Notes: generated by a model not told the origin, from the letters alone. A DNA stretch of 64,000 nt from Sulfidibacterium sp964549335 (GCA_964549335.1 CAZJUQ010000010.1:15417-79416); one strand, 5' to 3'. Positions 26,329 through 34,791 are shown, counted from the stretch's first letter. Program-made: numbers and translations.

Positions 26329-27828
26329 GTGGAACTCTACACAAGAAAAAAACGTTGGAAATTATTCCTTTTTATTCTCGGCCTGTTAATTATTGCCGCC
26401 TCGCTTTTTTATACAAACCTTATTGTTACAAAATTTGCACAAACAGAACGGAAAAACGTCAAACTTTGGGCCGATGCCGTTCAACGAAAAGTACGGCTCG
26501 TGGAATATACCGACAGGTTTTTCAAACAACTTCGACAACAAGAACGCGAAAAGGTCGAACTCCTCGTGGATGTTTACAAACATATTATGAGCGACTCAAC
26601 CTCACGCGACCTGACATTCTACCTCAATATCCTCAACAAAAACAAAACAATTCCCGTAATTTTAACCGATAAATACGGCTTCATTAACAGCGCAAACAAT
26701 GTCGATTGGAACCTCGACACGGTTACCCGGTTGACTGGTAAACTTAAAGAGGAATTTTCGGTTTATCCCCCCATTAAAGTCCCTAATGTCGATAATTACT
26801 TGTATTACAATAATTCCAGACTCTATTACGAACTCCAAAATGTTCTCAACGATTATATCTCGTCATTTATGTCCGAAGTCACTTTAAACTCGTCAAGCGT
26901 ACCGGTTATTATTACCGACAGTACCAAAGAAAACATTTTGCAATTCGGTAACCTGAACGCTGAAAAAATGAAAGACCCGGAATTTGCCCAACGGAAACTC
27001 AGGGAGATGAAAAAAGAAAACGAACCTATAATTTTAAAGTTAGACAGACAAACCTCTTACATTTTTTACAAAGATTCAGAACTGCTGACTCAAATGAAAC
27101 TATTCCCTATAGCTCAAATCTTGATAATCGGTTTTTTCCTCTTTATTGCATATTTGCTCTTTAGCGCTTCGAGAAAATCGGAACAAAACAGAGTTTGGGC
27201 CGGCATGGCAAAAGAAACCGCTCACCAGTTGGGAACACCTCTCTCTTCAATTTTGGCTTGGCTCGAACTGCTCAAACTCGACGAAGGAAATATCGCTAAA
27301 GCCGTCGAAGAGATTGAAAAAGACGTTAAAAGGCTCGAAATGATATCGGAACGCTTTTCAAAAATAGGCTCAACTCCCTCCATCGAAAATAACAACCTGA
27401 TTAAAATTATTAACGATACCGTTAACTATCTAAAACCGAGAACACCGCGCAAAGTGATTTACCGCCTCGACTACGACCCTGCCGCTAAAATATTTTTGCC
27501 CGTTAACAGTGCCCTTTTCAGTTGGGTTCTCGAAAACCTTTTTAAAAACGCCATTGATGCAATGAACGGTAAAGGCCAAATATCAATAGCGGTTCAACAA
27601 GACGAAAACCACGTCTTTATAGATATTTCCGATACGGGAAAAGGCATATCTATTACCGAACAAAAAGCAATTTTCAATCCCGGTTATACCAGCAAAAAAA
27701 GAGGGTGGGGGCTCGGGCTTTCCCTCGCAAAACGTATTATTAAAGACTATCACAACGGAAAAATTTTCGTCAAATCATCTTCCGCCGCCAAAGGAACAAC
27801 TTTCAGAATAGTCTTGAAAAAAAACTGA
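26329..27828 (+). CDS. Membrane sensor histidine kinase
   Basis: A 499-residue kinase starting at GTG 26329. One N-terminal membrane helix (LFLFILGLLIIAASLFY), a periplasmic sensor region of about 240 residues, a second helix (IAQILIIGFFLFIAYLLF), and a kinase core. The H-box is AHQLGTPLSSILAWLELL with His299. The N-box (ENLFKNAIDAMNGKG) and G boxes (DTGKGIS, GWGLGLSLAKRII) are intact, so it should be active. No HAMP domain is evident. No response regulator gene is next to it. It lies 57 bases after the EnvC-like gene and may share its transcript. Confidence 0.92.
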   Translation: MELYTRKKRWKLFLFILGLLIIAASLFYTNLIVTKFAQTERKNVKLWADAVQRKVRLVEYTDRFFKQLRQQEREKVELLVDVYKHIMSDSTSRDLTFYLNILNKNKTIPVILTDKYGFINSANNVDWNLDTVTRLTGKLKEEFSVYPPIKVPNVDNYLYYNNSRLYYELQNVLNDYISSFMSEVTLNSSSVPVIITDSTKENILQFGNLNAEKMKDPEFAQRKLREMKKENEPIILKLDRQTSYIFYKDSELLTQMKLFPIAQILIIGFFLFIAYLLFSASRKSEQNRVWAGMAKETAHQLGTPLSSILAWLELLKLDEGNIAKAVEEIEKDVKRLEMISERFSKIGSTPSIENNNLIKIINDTVNYLKPRTPRKVIYRLDYDPAAKIFLPVNSALFSWVLENLFKNAIDAMNGKGQISIAVQQDENHVFIDISDTGKGISITEQKAIFNPGYTSKKRGWGLGLSLAKRIIKDYHNGKIFVKSSSAAKGTTFRIVLKKN

Positions 27829-27857
27829 TTATTCACGAAATCTTTTTTCTTCACTCC

Positions 27858-27890
27858 TTTTGTTTTATATGCTATTTAACTTTATATTTG
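27858..27890 (+). promoter_or_regulatory. Strong Bacteroidota-type promoter
   Basis: TTTTG at 27858-27862, a 20-base spacer and TATATTTG at 27883-27890 make one of the best promoter matches in the window. It lies within the longest frame of the next gene, so translation must start downstream, at ATG 27938. Confidence 0.75.
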
Positions 27891-27937
27891 GCGAACGAAA
27901 ATTTTTATTTCAAATTAACTTTTTTAACAAAAATGCC

Positions 27938-28579
27938 ATGTTAGGATTTTTTAAAAAAAGAGAACCCGATAGCCTTACATCAAAAAGCGTTTATTACGAA
28001 CGCGAGTGCGTTGTCAATACGGTTACCGACCTCTTTTTGTTGCTCTCTGACATCAAAGATTTCGAATACCGAAATACAAATGTCCCCATTACTATCAGCA
28101 ATATTCCTCTTAACGGCATCAACACAAAACAGGTTAAAAAAATTCTCGACACTCCCAAATACATATTCAACAACAACGATAACATCGAAGGACACTCTGT
28201 GCTTTTTTATAAAGAAGAAGCCGACATTTACAGGTTTTTAATCCAATTTCACTTTATTAACGACAAACTCTTTTTTGTTGCCAACAAAATTTACACGGGA
28301 ATGTCGCTCTCCCACAACAACAAAGTATTAATCGTAAAACAACTGGCAAAAAAATACCTGAACTTAGACGATTTCGATGTGCCCGGCGATTACGGAATTT
28401 TTATCCGCGACAACAACAACAACAAACTCTTTACCCGCGACGGTGTTTACTTTTTCGTTAATTACATCACGGGCGATAATGTTATTGATGAACTTTACGA
28501 AAAATACACCTTTGTCGGTAATGAACTCAAAAAGAATAAAGACGACACTTTCAACAAATCGCTTGACAAGTTCTTATAA
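27938..28579 (+). CDS. Conserved-looking protein of unknown function
   Basis: A 213-residue soluble protein starting at ATG 27938, chosen because a promoter lies upstream at 27858-27890. No signal peptide. The sequence mixes strands and helices with short motifs such as LLLSDIKDFEYRNTNVP, YLNLDDFDVPGDYGIF and YFFVNYITGDNVIDELYEKY, none of which I can assign. An Asn/Asp-rich stretch (DNNNNK) occurs near residue 165. It lies 9 bases before hemW, so it shares its transcript; that suggests a cytoplasmic role but does not define it. Confidence 0.8.
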   Translation: MLGFFKKREPDSLTSKSVYYERECVVNTVTDLFLLLSDIKDFEYRNTNVPITISNIPLNGINTKQVKKILDTPKYIFNNNDNIEGHSVLFYKEEADIYRFLIQFHFINDKLFFVANKIYTGMSLSHNNKVLIVKQLAKKYLNLDDFDVPGDYGIFIRDNNNNKLFTRDGVYFFVNYITGDNVIDELYEKYTFVGNELKKNKDDTFNKSLDKFL

Positions 28580-28588
28580 AAACCGAGT

Positions 28589-29716
28589 ATGCCGGGAATA
28601 TATATCCACATCCCTTTTTGCAAACAAAAATGTTATTATTGTAACTTCTTTTCGGTAGCCTCCTCTAAATACCGGAATGTTTTTCTCGAATCGCTATTAA
28701 ACGAAATATCGGCCCGAAAAGATTACCTGACCGGAAAAAACATAAATACCGTCTATTTCGGCGGCGGAACCCCCTCCCTTTTAAATCACAACGAAATCAA
28801 CAAAATAATTTCCCTCATTGAACAACTCTTTAACCTTTCACCCCGTGCCGAAATAACCCTCGAAGCAAACCCCGACGACCTGACACCCGGGTACCTGAAA
28901 AAACTCAAAGAAAACACGCGTATAAACCGTTTGAGCATTGGAGTGCAAAGCTTTTTTGACGACGACCTGAAATATTTGCACCGCCTTCACAACTCCAAAA
29001 AGGCGCGTAGTGCCATTGAAACGGCTCTCGTCACAGGCTTCAAAAACATCACAATAGACCTTATTTACGGAATCCCCACGCTTACCCCTGATAAATGGGA
29101 AAAAAACCTCAGCATCTTTTTCTCATACAACCTTCCTCACCTCTCCTCTTATGCTCTTACCGTCGAACCGGGTACCGCCCTCAAAGTTTTTATCGACAAA
29201 AAAACAACACCCGCCGTCAGCGAAGACGACACCGTCAACCATTTCGAAACCTTAATTAACGAAACAAAAAAACATAACTTCATACACTACGAAATCTCAA
29301 ATTTCGCCAAAGAGGGATTTTATTCAAAACACAATTCAATCTACTGGTTGGGCGGACACTATCTCGGCGTTGGCCCCTCAGCCCACTCCTTCAATGGAGT
29401 TTCTCGGCAGTGGAATGTGTCTAACCTGAAAAAATATGTCACCTCCGCCAAAGTGGAAAAAATAATCGAAGAAAAAGAAATTTTATCCCAAAACGACCTT
29501 TACAACGAGTATGTAATGACCTCCCTGCGTACCGTTTGGGGTTGCAATACGGAGCACATCGAAAATGTCTTCGGAAAAAAACACCGCCTCTATTTTCAAA
29601 ATAAAATTGAAACTTTCATCTCCGGTGGAATGATAAAAAAATCAGGTACCGTTTACTCCCTTACGGCAAAAGGAAAACTTTTTGCCGACCGTATTGCCTC
29701 CGGACTCTTCATCTGA
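28589..29716 (+). CDS. hemW: Heme chaperone HemW (radical SAM family)
   Basis: A 375-residue radical SAM protein of the coproporphyrinogen-III-oxidase-like group, now known as the heme chaperone HemW. The 4Fe-4S/SAM motif is HIPFCKQKCYYCNF (CxxxCxxC). Next come the FGGGTPSLL motif, the LEANPDDL stretch, and NRLSIGVQSF. The C-terminal HemN domain includes HYEISNFAKEGFYSKHN and GVGPSAHSF. HemN proper has an extra N-terminal Cys and length (about 450 residues), so HemW is preferred. The gene is notably C-rich on the coding strand. Confidence 0.95.
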   Translation: MPGIYIHIPFCKQKCYYCNFFSVASSKYRNVFLESLLNEISARKDYLTGKNINTVYFGGGTPSLLNHNEINKIISLIEQLFNLSPRAEITLEANPDDLTPGYLKKLKENTRINRLSIGVQSFFDDDLKYLHRLHNSKKARSAIETALVTGFKNITIDLIYGIPTLTPDKWEKNLSIFFSYNLPHLSSYALTVEPGTALKVFIDKKTTPAVSEDDTVNHFETLINETKKHNFIHYEISNFAKEGFYSKHNSIYWLGGHYLGVGPSAHSFNGVSRQWNVSNLKKYVTSAKVEKIIEEKEILSQNDLYNEYVMTSLRTVWGCNTEHIENVFGKKHRLYFQNKIETFISGGMIKKSGTVYSLTAKGKLFADRIASGLFI

Positions 29717-29745
29717 CATCTTTATACTCTCTTTTATTTTCTTTT

Positions 29746-29930
29746 GGGCGGCAAACGGGCTGTCCGCTAATAGTCCTCGGCGGAGGCGCTGTTCGGCAAC
29801 GGCGTTTTCAGGGGCTTCCTCACGTCAGCCCTGCCTCCGCCTGCCTCACTACCGCCTCCGCCTCCGGGCTGCCGCTCCCATCCCTGCCGCACTCCACTCT
29901 TGTCCTTAACGGCTCCCCTAAACCCGGCTT
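29746..29930. repeat. GC-rich intergenic patch with inverted repeats
   Basis: About 185 bases of clearly GC-rich sequence between hemW and the sigma-factor gene in an otherwise AT-rich window. The 10-mer GGCGGAGGCG at 29779-29788 is inverted at 29853-29862 (CGCCTCCGCC), and GCCTCCGCC recurs at 29833-29841. The left end, with ACGGGCTGTCCGCTAATAG, resembles from memory the extragenic repeat seen in many Bacteroidota genomes. No credible protein is encoded. It could form a strong hairpin and terminate or stabilise the hemW transcript. Confidence 0.6.
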
Positions 29931-29995
29931 TACCATTTTTATTCAACTTAACGGAATATTATTTTACTTTGTTTTGTCTAAAAAATAAAAACCTG

Positions 29996-30553
29996 TTGGC
30001 TAAAAAACATAATTTATATACTAAAGATATAGAACTTGTTACCAAAATAAAAAACGGAAACAACGAAGCTTTCCGGCAACTTGTAATGCGCTATCGAATG
30101 CAAATGATAAAAGTGGCAACGGCAATGTTAGGCAATACAAACGATGCCGAAGACGTGGCACAAGACTCGTTTATTAGATTTTATAATAACATAAACCAAT
30201 ATAATGGCGATGCGGCTCTCGGTACATATCTTACCAAAATAGTTATGAACCTCTCGTTGAATTTGCTGAAAAAACAAAAATCGGAAAAATGGAAAAACAA
30301 CACCTTAAAAGTAAATTACGACAAACAAAATACCGACCCCTATAAAAACATCGACAACAGGGCATTAATTGAAAAATCTTTGCAACTGCTGCCCGGCGAT
30401 TACAGATCGGTGGTGGTTTTACGACTTGTTCAGGGATATTCCACAAAAGAAACCGCCGATTTGCTCGGCTTGCCTCTCGGTACGGTTTTGTCGCGTCTCG
30501 CACGCGGACAACAAAAATTAAAAACAATTATTAACAACTTGCAAAAAGGTTAA
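29996..30553 (+). CDS. RNA polymerase ECF sigma factor
   Basis: About 185 residues from TTG at 29996; the frame is open upstream into the GC-rich patch, but no ATG is available and the sigma2 domain starts soon after. Region 2 is visible (LVMRYRMQMIKVATAMLGNTNDAEDVAQDSF, shown here in parts: NTNDAEDVAQDSFIRFY) and region 4 (LPGDYRSVVVLRLVQGYS, then LGLPLGTVLSRLARG). It is followed after 15 bases by a probable anti-sigma factor and then by a Spy/CpxP-like protein, so the three likely form a stress-responsive module. ECF factors usually control their own promoter; the target promoter cannot be deduced. Confidence 0.92.
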   Translation: MAKKHNLYTKDIELVTKIKNGNNEAFRQLVMRYRMQMIKVATAMLGNTNDAEDVAQDSFIRFYNNINQYNGDAALGTYLTKIVMNLSLNLLKKQKSEKWKNNTLKVNYDKQNTDPYKNIDNRALIEKSLQLLPGDYRSVVVLRLVQGYSTKETADLLGLPLGTVLSRLARGQQKLKTIINNLQKG

Positions 30554-30568
30554 CTTAAAGTAAAATAA

Positions 30569-30943
30569 ATGGAAAAGTTCAAAAATTTACTCTACCAATC
30601 GTTCGACAGAAAACTTACTCCTGCCGAACAAAAAATTCTTGATGACGCTTTAATTCGTTCAAACGAACTGAAAAACGAAAAACTGGAAATAGAAAAAATG
30701 CGTAATATGCTGGAAGATTACCGGCCCCTTATTTCAAACGATTTTACCGCCAAGGTGATGAACAAAATTGAAAACAGGAAAACTTTTTATACCGTCTTTA
30801 AATACCTCGTTATGACCGGAGTGGCTGCAATAATACTCTTGCTCGTTACCATCTATTTCACCGACGGAACCGTGTCGTACGAAACTCTTTCGGGTTTATC
30901 GGGTTATACACCCGAAACCGACTTGTTGTCTATGTTTAACTGA
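30569..30943 (+). CDS. Putative single-pass anti-sigma factor
   Basis: A 124-residue protein. The first 75 residues are a charged, helical cytoplasmic part (KLTPAEQKILDDALIRS and EKLEIEKMRNMLEDY), followed by one membrane helix (YLVMTGVAAIILLLVTIYF) and a short extracytoplasmic tail. This fits an anti-sigma factor holding the sigma factor encoded 15 bases upstream. The zinc-binding HxxxCxxC motif of ZAS-type anti-sigmas is absent. Assignment rests on size, topology and position. Confidence 0.7.
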   Translation: MEKFKNLLYQSFDRKLTPAEQKILDDALIRSNELKNEKLEIEKMRNMLEDYRPLISNDFTAKVMNKIENRKTFYTVFKYLVMTGVAAIILLLVTIYFTDGTVSYETLSGLSGYTPETDLLSMFN

Positions 30944-30956
30944 AAATTTTAATAAA

Positions 30957-31367
30957 ATGATAAATAAAAGAAAATATGTAATAAGCCTTTTTGCTGTCCT
31001 GTTTATAGGTTTTGTCTTGGGATATTTGGTAAACGGACGCCTGACCAGAATGCATATCAGCAAAATGCAAAACTACTTTACCGTAAGGGGTTTTAACAGG
31101 GCTTTGATTAGAATAATTGAACCCACACCCCAACAGATGAAACAATTGGACCCCATTCTGAAAAAATACGCCCGCAAAAACCGTCGGCGTATGTTTGAAA
31201 TGCGTATGGCACAAAAAAACAGTTTCGACAGTTTGGAAATGGAACTGAAACCCTATTTAACTCCCGCTCAAATCGAACGTTTCGAAAAATACAAAAAACG
31301 CCGCCAAAAACATTTTATGCTTTTTCACCATAACAAGAAACCGAAAAAAAAGAAAAATCTCCCTTAA
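30957..31367 (+). CDS. Spy/CpxP-like periplasmic protein
   Basis: A 136-residue protein with an N-terminal membrane anchor or signal (VISLFAVLFIGFVLGYLV) and a basic helical body. Two 'TPxQ' elements (PTPQQMKQLDPIL and LTPAQIERFEKY) recall the LTxxQ motifs of the Spy/CpxP/ZraP family, which act as periplasmic chaperones or repressors of envelope stress signalling. The C-terminus is Lys/Arg-rich. Third gene after the sigma and anti-sigma factor genes; a role in sensing envelope stress for that module is inferred. Confidence 0.75.
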   Translation: MINKRKYVISLFAVLFIGFVLGYLVNGRLTRMHISKMQNYFTVRGFNRALIRIIEPTPQQMKQLDPILKKYARKNRRRMFEMRMAQKNSFDSLEMELKPYLTPAQIERFEKYKKRRQKHFMLFHHNKKPKKKKNLP

Positions 31368-31402
31368 TCCCTTTTTCGTTTTTAAGGTAAGCGGATATTT
31401 CT

Positions 31403-31410
31403 CATCTTTG
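31403..31410 (+). promoter_or_regulatory. Possible -7 box for the Ig-like lipoprotein
   Basis: CATCTTTG matches TAnnTTTG except the first base and sits 16 bases before the GTG start at 31427. Confidence 0.35.
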
Positions 31411-31426
31411 TAAAAATTTTTGTTTT

Positions 31427-33187
31427 GTGAAATCTGTTTTACTTACCATTTTTACTCTTTTTTCGCTTTTTGCCCTGTGGCAATGCGCACATCAGGTTAT
31501 GCCCTCGGGCGGACCCAAAGATACTGAACCGCCCCAAATTGTCGAAGAACAACCTCCCAACGGATCAATACATTTCAACGAAAACGGATTTTACGTCAAA
31601 TTCAACGAATTTGTCGAACTCGATAATATCAACAAACAACTGCTTATCTCGCCTCCCATGCTGAAATCCCCCGATTTCAAATTCAGGGGCAAAACCTTAA
31701 TTGTTAAATTTAACGAAAAACTGAAACCCAACACTACCTATTCCGTCTATTTTGGCGATGCCATTGTTGACATTACCGAAAAAAATCCCCTGAAAAACTA
31801 TTCCTACATTTTTTCTACCGGAAATACTCTGGACTCAATGAGCCTGACGGGCACTCTTAAAAACGCTTTCGACTTAAAACCCGTGGAAGATGCCTATGTA
31901 ATGCTTTATAAAGATAATAACGATACCCTGCCGTTGGATTTGTTGCCGCTCAATGTAAAACCTTACTATCTGAGTAAAACCGGTAAAAACGGAAATTTCA
32001 AGTTCAACGCCTTGGCAAACAGCCCTTACCTCGTCTTTGCTCTTAAAGACCAAAACAACAGCCTTACCTTCGACCAGCCGCAAGAAGAAATAGCATTTAT
32101 CGACTCGCTTGTTTCACCGCAATATATTCCTGAAACAAAACCCGATACCACACGTCGCGATTCCGTTAATAACACCCCTCCCGATACCCTCAATGCTGCT
32201 GCCGACTCTTCCCGGCTTGTTGACGATACCGTTGGTGTTGCCCCTGATATGATAAATTACGAATTGCTGATGTTTAAAAATCAGGATACCGTTCAAAAAC
32301 TTTTGCAGGCAACCCTTGTCGAAAAAAACAAACTGAGATTTATCTTTTCATTGCCGGCAGACTCGGTGAAAATAAAAATATTAAATGTTACCGGTAATTT
32401 TGAATATTTAACCGCATACGGTACCTCTCGCGATACTGTTACCTGGTTTTTAAAAGAGCCGTTTCCCGATACCCTCGACCTTTTATTCTTAAACGGAACC
32501 GACACGCTCGAAAACATGGAATTAAGTGCTGTGCCGAAAGTGAAAAATTTAAGACGAAAACCCAAATCAACTCCGAAAACCTTTTTGTCGTATTCGTTCA
32601 ATACAAAAGGAGTGATAAAACCCGGACAAAACCTCGTGCTGACGGCGGGGCAACCCGTGGTCAATTTTATTACCGATTCGGTTATGTTTGTTTCGGGCGA
32701 CGATACCCTTTTTAACCCCAAATACAATTTTATCGATACGTTGCACCGCAAAATTCTCTTTCCTTTCAAAGTTAAACCCGGTACAACTTACCGGCTTGTT
32801 ATTCCCGACTCGGCAATTATTGATTGGAACGGAATTTTTAATAAAAAAATAAATTTCTCATTTAATTCGAAAGAGGAAAAAGAGTACGGTAAACTATCGT
32901 TAAAGGTAATTCCGCCCTTTAAAGGTTCGTTTATTTTGCAAATGCTCGACGAAAAAGAGAACGTTTTGGCACAACGTTTTTTTAATGCCGATACCGCTTT
33001 TGTTTTTAACTACGTCGAACCCGCATCGTATATTTTCAAACTTATTTTCGATAAAAACGGAAATAAAAAATGGGATACGGGAAATTACCTCAAAAAAATA
33101 CAACCCGAAAAGGTAATGTTTTTCAATAAAAAAATTGACGTAAAAGCCAACTGGGAATATCAGGAAGAGTGGGAAATAAAAGAGTGA
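31427..33187 (+). CDS. Ig-like domain (SbsA-type) lipoprotein
   Basis: A 586-residue protein from GTG 31427 with lipobox ALWQC (Cys20). The mature start, PSGGPKDTEPPQIVEEQPPNG, and the following SbsA-like Ig domain (KFNEFVELDN, LKPNTTYSVYFGDAIVDITE) are typical of Bacteroidota Ig-like lipoproteins. A carboxypeptidase-regulatory-like segment (MSLTGTLKNAFDLKPVEDAYV), a Pro/Asp/Thr-rich linker, and two further Ig-like segments follow; it ends near FDKNGNKKWDTGNY. Presumably outer-membrane anchored. Function not known. Confidence 0.85.
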   Translation: MKSVLLTIFTLFSLFALWQCAHQVMPSGGPKDTEPPQIVEEQPPNGSIHFNENGFYVKFNEFVELDNINKQLLISPPMLKSPDFKFRGKTLIVKFNEKLKPNTTYSVYFGDAIVDITEKNPLKNYSYIFSTGNTLDSMSLTGTLKNAFDLKPVEDAYVMLYKDNNDTLPLDLLPLNVKPYYLSKTGKNGNFKFNALANSPYLVFALKDQNNSLTFDQPQEEIAFIDSLVSPQYIPETKPDTTRRDSVNNTPPDTLNAAADSSRLVDDTVGVAPDMINYELLMFKNQDTVQKLLQATLVEKNKLRFIFSLPADSVKIKILNVTGNFEYLTAYGTSRDTVTWFLKEPFPDTLDLLFLNGTDTLENMELSAVPKVKNLRRKPKSTPKTFLSYSFNTKGVIKPGQNLVLTAGQPVVNFITDSVMFVSGDDTLFNPKYNFIDTLHRKILFPFKVKPGTTYRLVIPDSAIIDWNGIFNKKINFSFNSKEEKEYGKLSLKVIPPFKGSFILQMLDEKENVLAQRFFNADTAFVFNYVEPASYIFKLIFDKNGNKKWDTGNYLKKIQPEKVMFFNKKIDVKANWEYQEEWEIKE

Positions 33188-33218
33188 TAGTTTTTCCCCG
33201 TTTACGGTTCAACCCCTT

Positions 33219-34214
33219 TTAATAATACGATTTGCTGTCTATAAGTACGTTTTTGCCGTGTTGGTACAATGCGTAATTAAATCCCCTTTGTAACGAAAAC
33301 GCACCTGTTTCCCCGCTTTTGTTCATTGCAATATATCCCACTTGATATTTTTTGTTGTCGGGAAGTTTTTTAACAATTCGCATAACGGCTTCTTCACAGG
33401 CCTGTTGCGGTGTACGTCCGTTGCGCATAAGTTCCACCACCAGAAAAGAACCTGCGGTTTTCATAACAAGTTCACCCATACCCGTGGCAGCGGCACCGCC
33501 GACCTCGTTATCCACATACATTCCGTCGCCTATTATCGGTGAGTCGCCAACGCGTCCGTACATTTTAAATCCCAAACCGCTTGTTGTACATGCCCCTGCC
33601 ATATCTCCGTTTTTGTCAATGGCTATCATACCTATTGTGTCGTGAAATTCTCCGGGATTGTTTTCCCAGTTTATCTCGGGCTTGTAATTCGATTTTTCCA
33701 GCCACTTTTTCCAAATTTTTTCCGATTCGGGAGTTAAAAGATTTTCCTTTTTAAATCCGTTGTTTAGTGCAAATTTCAGTGCCCCGTCGCCAACAAGCAT
33801 AACATGGGGTGTCTTCTCCATTACTAACCTTGCCACCGAAACAGGATGTACTATATTTTGTAAAAAACATACCGAACCTGCATTGCCGTCGGGTCCCATA
33901 ATACTTGCGTCGAGCGTAACATGTCCGTCGCGGTCGGGCAGTCCGCCAAGCCCCACACTGTGATTTTTCGGATTGCCTTCGGGTACTCTTACCCCTTGCT
34001 CCACGGCATCAACAACCGAGCCTCCGTCAGCCATGGTTTTCATGGCCATTTCGTTCGAAGGCAATCCGTGGCTCCACGTCGATATGACAGCCGGATAATT
34101 TTCGGGCTTCTTGCCTGGCAAACCTGTTGTGTTGAAGGGTTTTAATGCTTTCGGAACCAATCCCAAAGCGCTGAACAGAGCGGTTTTTTCCAAAAATTTT
34201 CTTCTGTTTATCAT
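33219..34214 (-). CDS. N4-(beta-N-acetylglucosaminyl)-L-asparaginase (Ntn hydrolase)
   Basis: Cleaves the GlcNAc-Asn bond of glycoasparagine, releasing aspartate, after autoproteolysis at a Thr. The 331-residue protein shows HDTIGMIAID with the nucleophile Thr193, then TTSGLGFKMYGRVGDSPIIGDG (shown only in part: GRVGDSPIIGDG) and GGAAATGMGE. The N-terminus MINRRKFLEKTALFSA has a twin-arginine pattern, suggesting Tat export. Glycosylasparaginases from flavobacteria are exported likewise. It supports feeding on glycopeptides, in line with the peptidases nearby. Confidence 0.94.
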   Translation of the reverse strand: MINRRKFLEKTALFSALGLVPKALKPFNTTGLPGKKPENYPAVISTWSHGLPSNEMAMKTMADGGSVVDAVEQGVRVPEGNPKNHSVGLGGLPDRDGHVTLDASIMGPDGNAGSVCFLQNIVHPVSVARLVMEKTPHVMLVGDGALKFALNNGFKKENLLTPESEKIWKKWLEKSNYKPEINWENNPGEFHDTIGMIAIDKNGDMAGACTTSGLGFKMYGRVGDSPIIGDGMYVDNEVGGAAATGMGELVMKTAGSFLVVELMRNGRTPQQACEEAVMRIVKKLPDNKKYQVGYIAMNKSGETGAFSLQRGFNYALYQHGKNVLIDSKSYY

Positions 34215-34251
34215 GATATTCTTTTTGTTAATTGTAAAATGGTTTCTCTTG

Positions 34252-34686
34252 TTATATTTCGGGAAATTTTCGTTTTGTAAGATATCTTATACCCTCAAAA
34301 GGAACATATCCCATTTTTTGAAAAGCCGCAAACGATGCGTCGTTATACCCCTCTATTTGGCAGGCAAAAATATAAATACCTTTCGATTCAAGCCACCTCT
34401 CCGCTTCGTTTACCAGCCGGCGTGCAATACCTTTTTTACGGTATCCGGGCAATACGGCAACGCGGTTTATCCACCCTTTGCGCCCGTCGTTGGTTACCAA
34501 CACAACTCCCACCTCCTTGCCGTCAACCGAGGCAAAAATAAATGTGCCGCAACCCCTTTCCATCTCCTTCTCTATCGACCGGCGGCTGTCGCGTCCTTTG
34601 GGCTTGTAAGGTAGTCCCGCCGATTCCCACAATTTAATTATCAAATCGTAATCGCCTTTGCGGTATTCTCTTATTTTTAATTCCAT
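34252..34686 (-). CDS. GNAT-family N-acetyltransferase
   Basis: A 144-residue protein from ATG 34686 (MELKIREYRKGDYD). The acetyl-CoA-binding motif VLPGYRKKGIARRLVNEAERW (shown in part: RKKGIARRLV) identifies a GNAT acetyltransferase, with VALVTNDGRKGWINRVAV-like strands before it. The substrate is unknown. It lies 37 bases upstream of the glycosylasparaginase gene on the same strand, and may be in one transcript. Confidence 0.9.
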   Translation of the reverse strand: MELKIREYRKGDYDLIIKLWESAGLPYKPKGRDSRRSIEKEMERGCGTFIFASVDGKEVGVVLVTNDGRKGWINRVAVLPGYRKKGIARRLVNEAERWLESKGIYIFACQIEGYNDASFAAFQKMGYVPFEGIRYLTKRKFPEI

Positions 34687-34745
34687 GTTGTAATTAATGT
34701 CTCTTTTTTGCGTTATTGTTTTGTAAAGATAAAACAATTAATTTA

Positions 34746-34776
34746 TTGTATTGTGCAACGAATATCATTATTTTTG
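34746..34776 (+). promoter_or_regulatory. Promoter for the coiled-coil protein gene
   Basis: TTG at 34746-34748, a 20-base spacer and TATTTTTG at 34769-34776, 15 bases before the ATG at 34792. Both elements match the phylum consensus. Confidence 0.65.
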
Positions 34777-34791
34777 CATTTTTAAAAAAAC

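Noticed and set aside
29682..29909. Short open frame across the GC-rich patch
   Set aside because: The product is Pro/Arg/Ala low-complexity, explained by the GC-rich repeat itself.
29746..29930. Possible CRISPR array
   Set aside because: Repeats are too few, unequal and inverted; no regular spacers and no cas genes in the window.
33508..33516. Perfect DnaA box TTATCCACA
   Set aside because: A single 9-mer inside the glycosylasparaginase gene with no cluster or AT-rich unwinding element.
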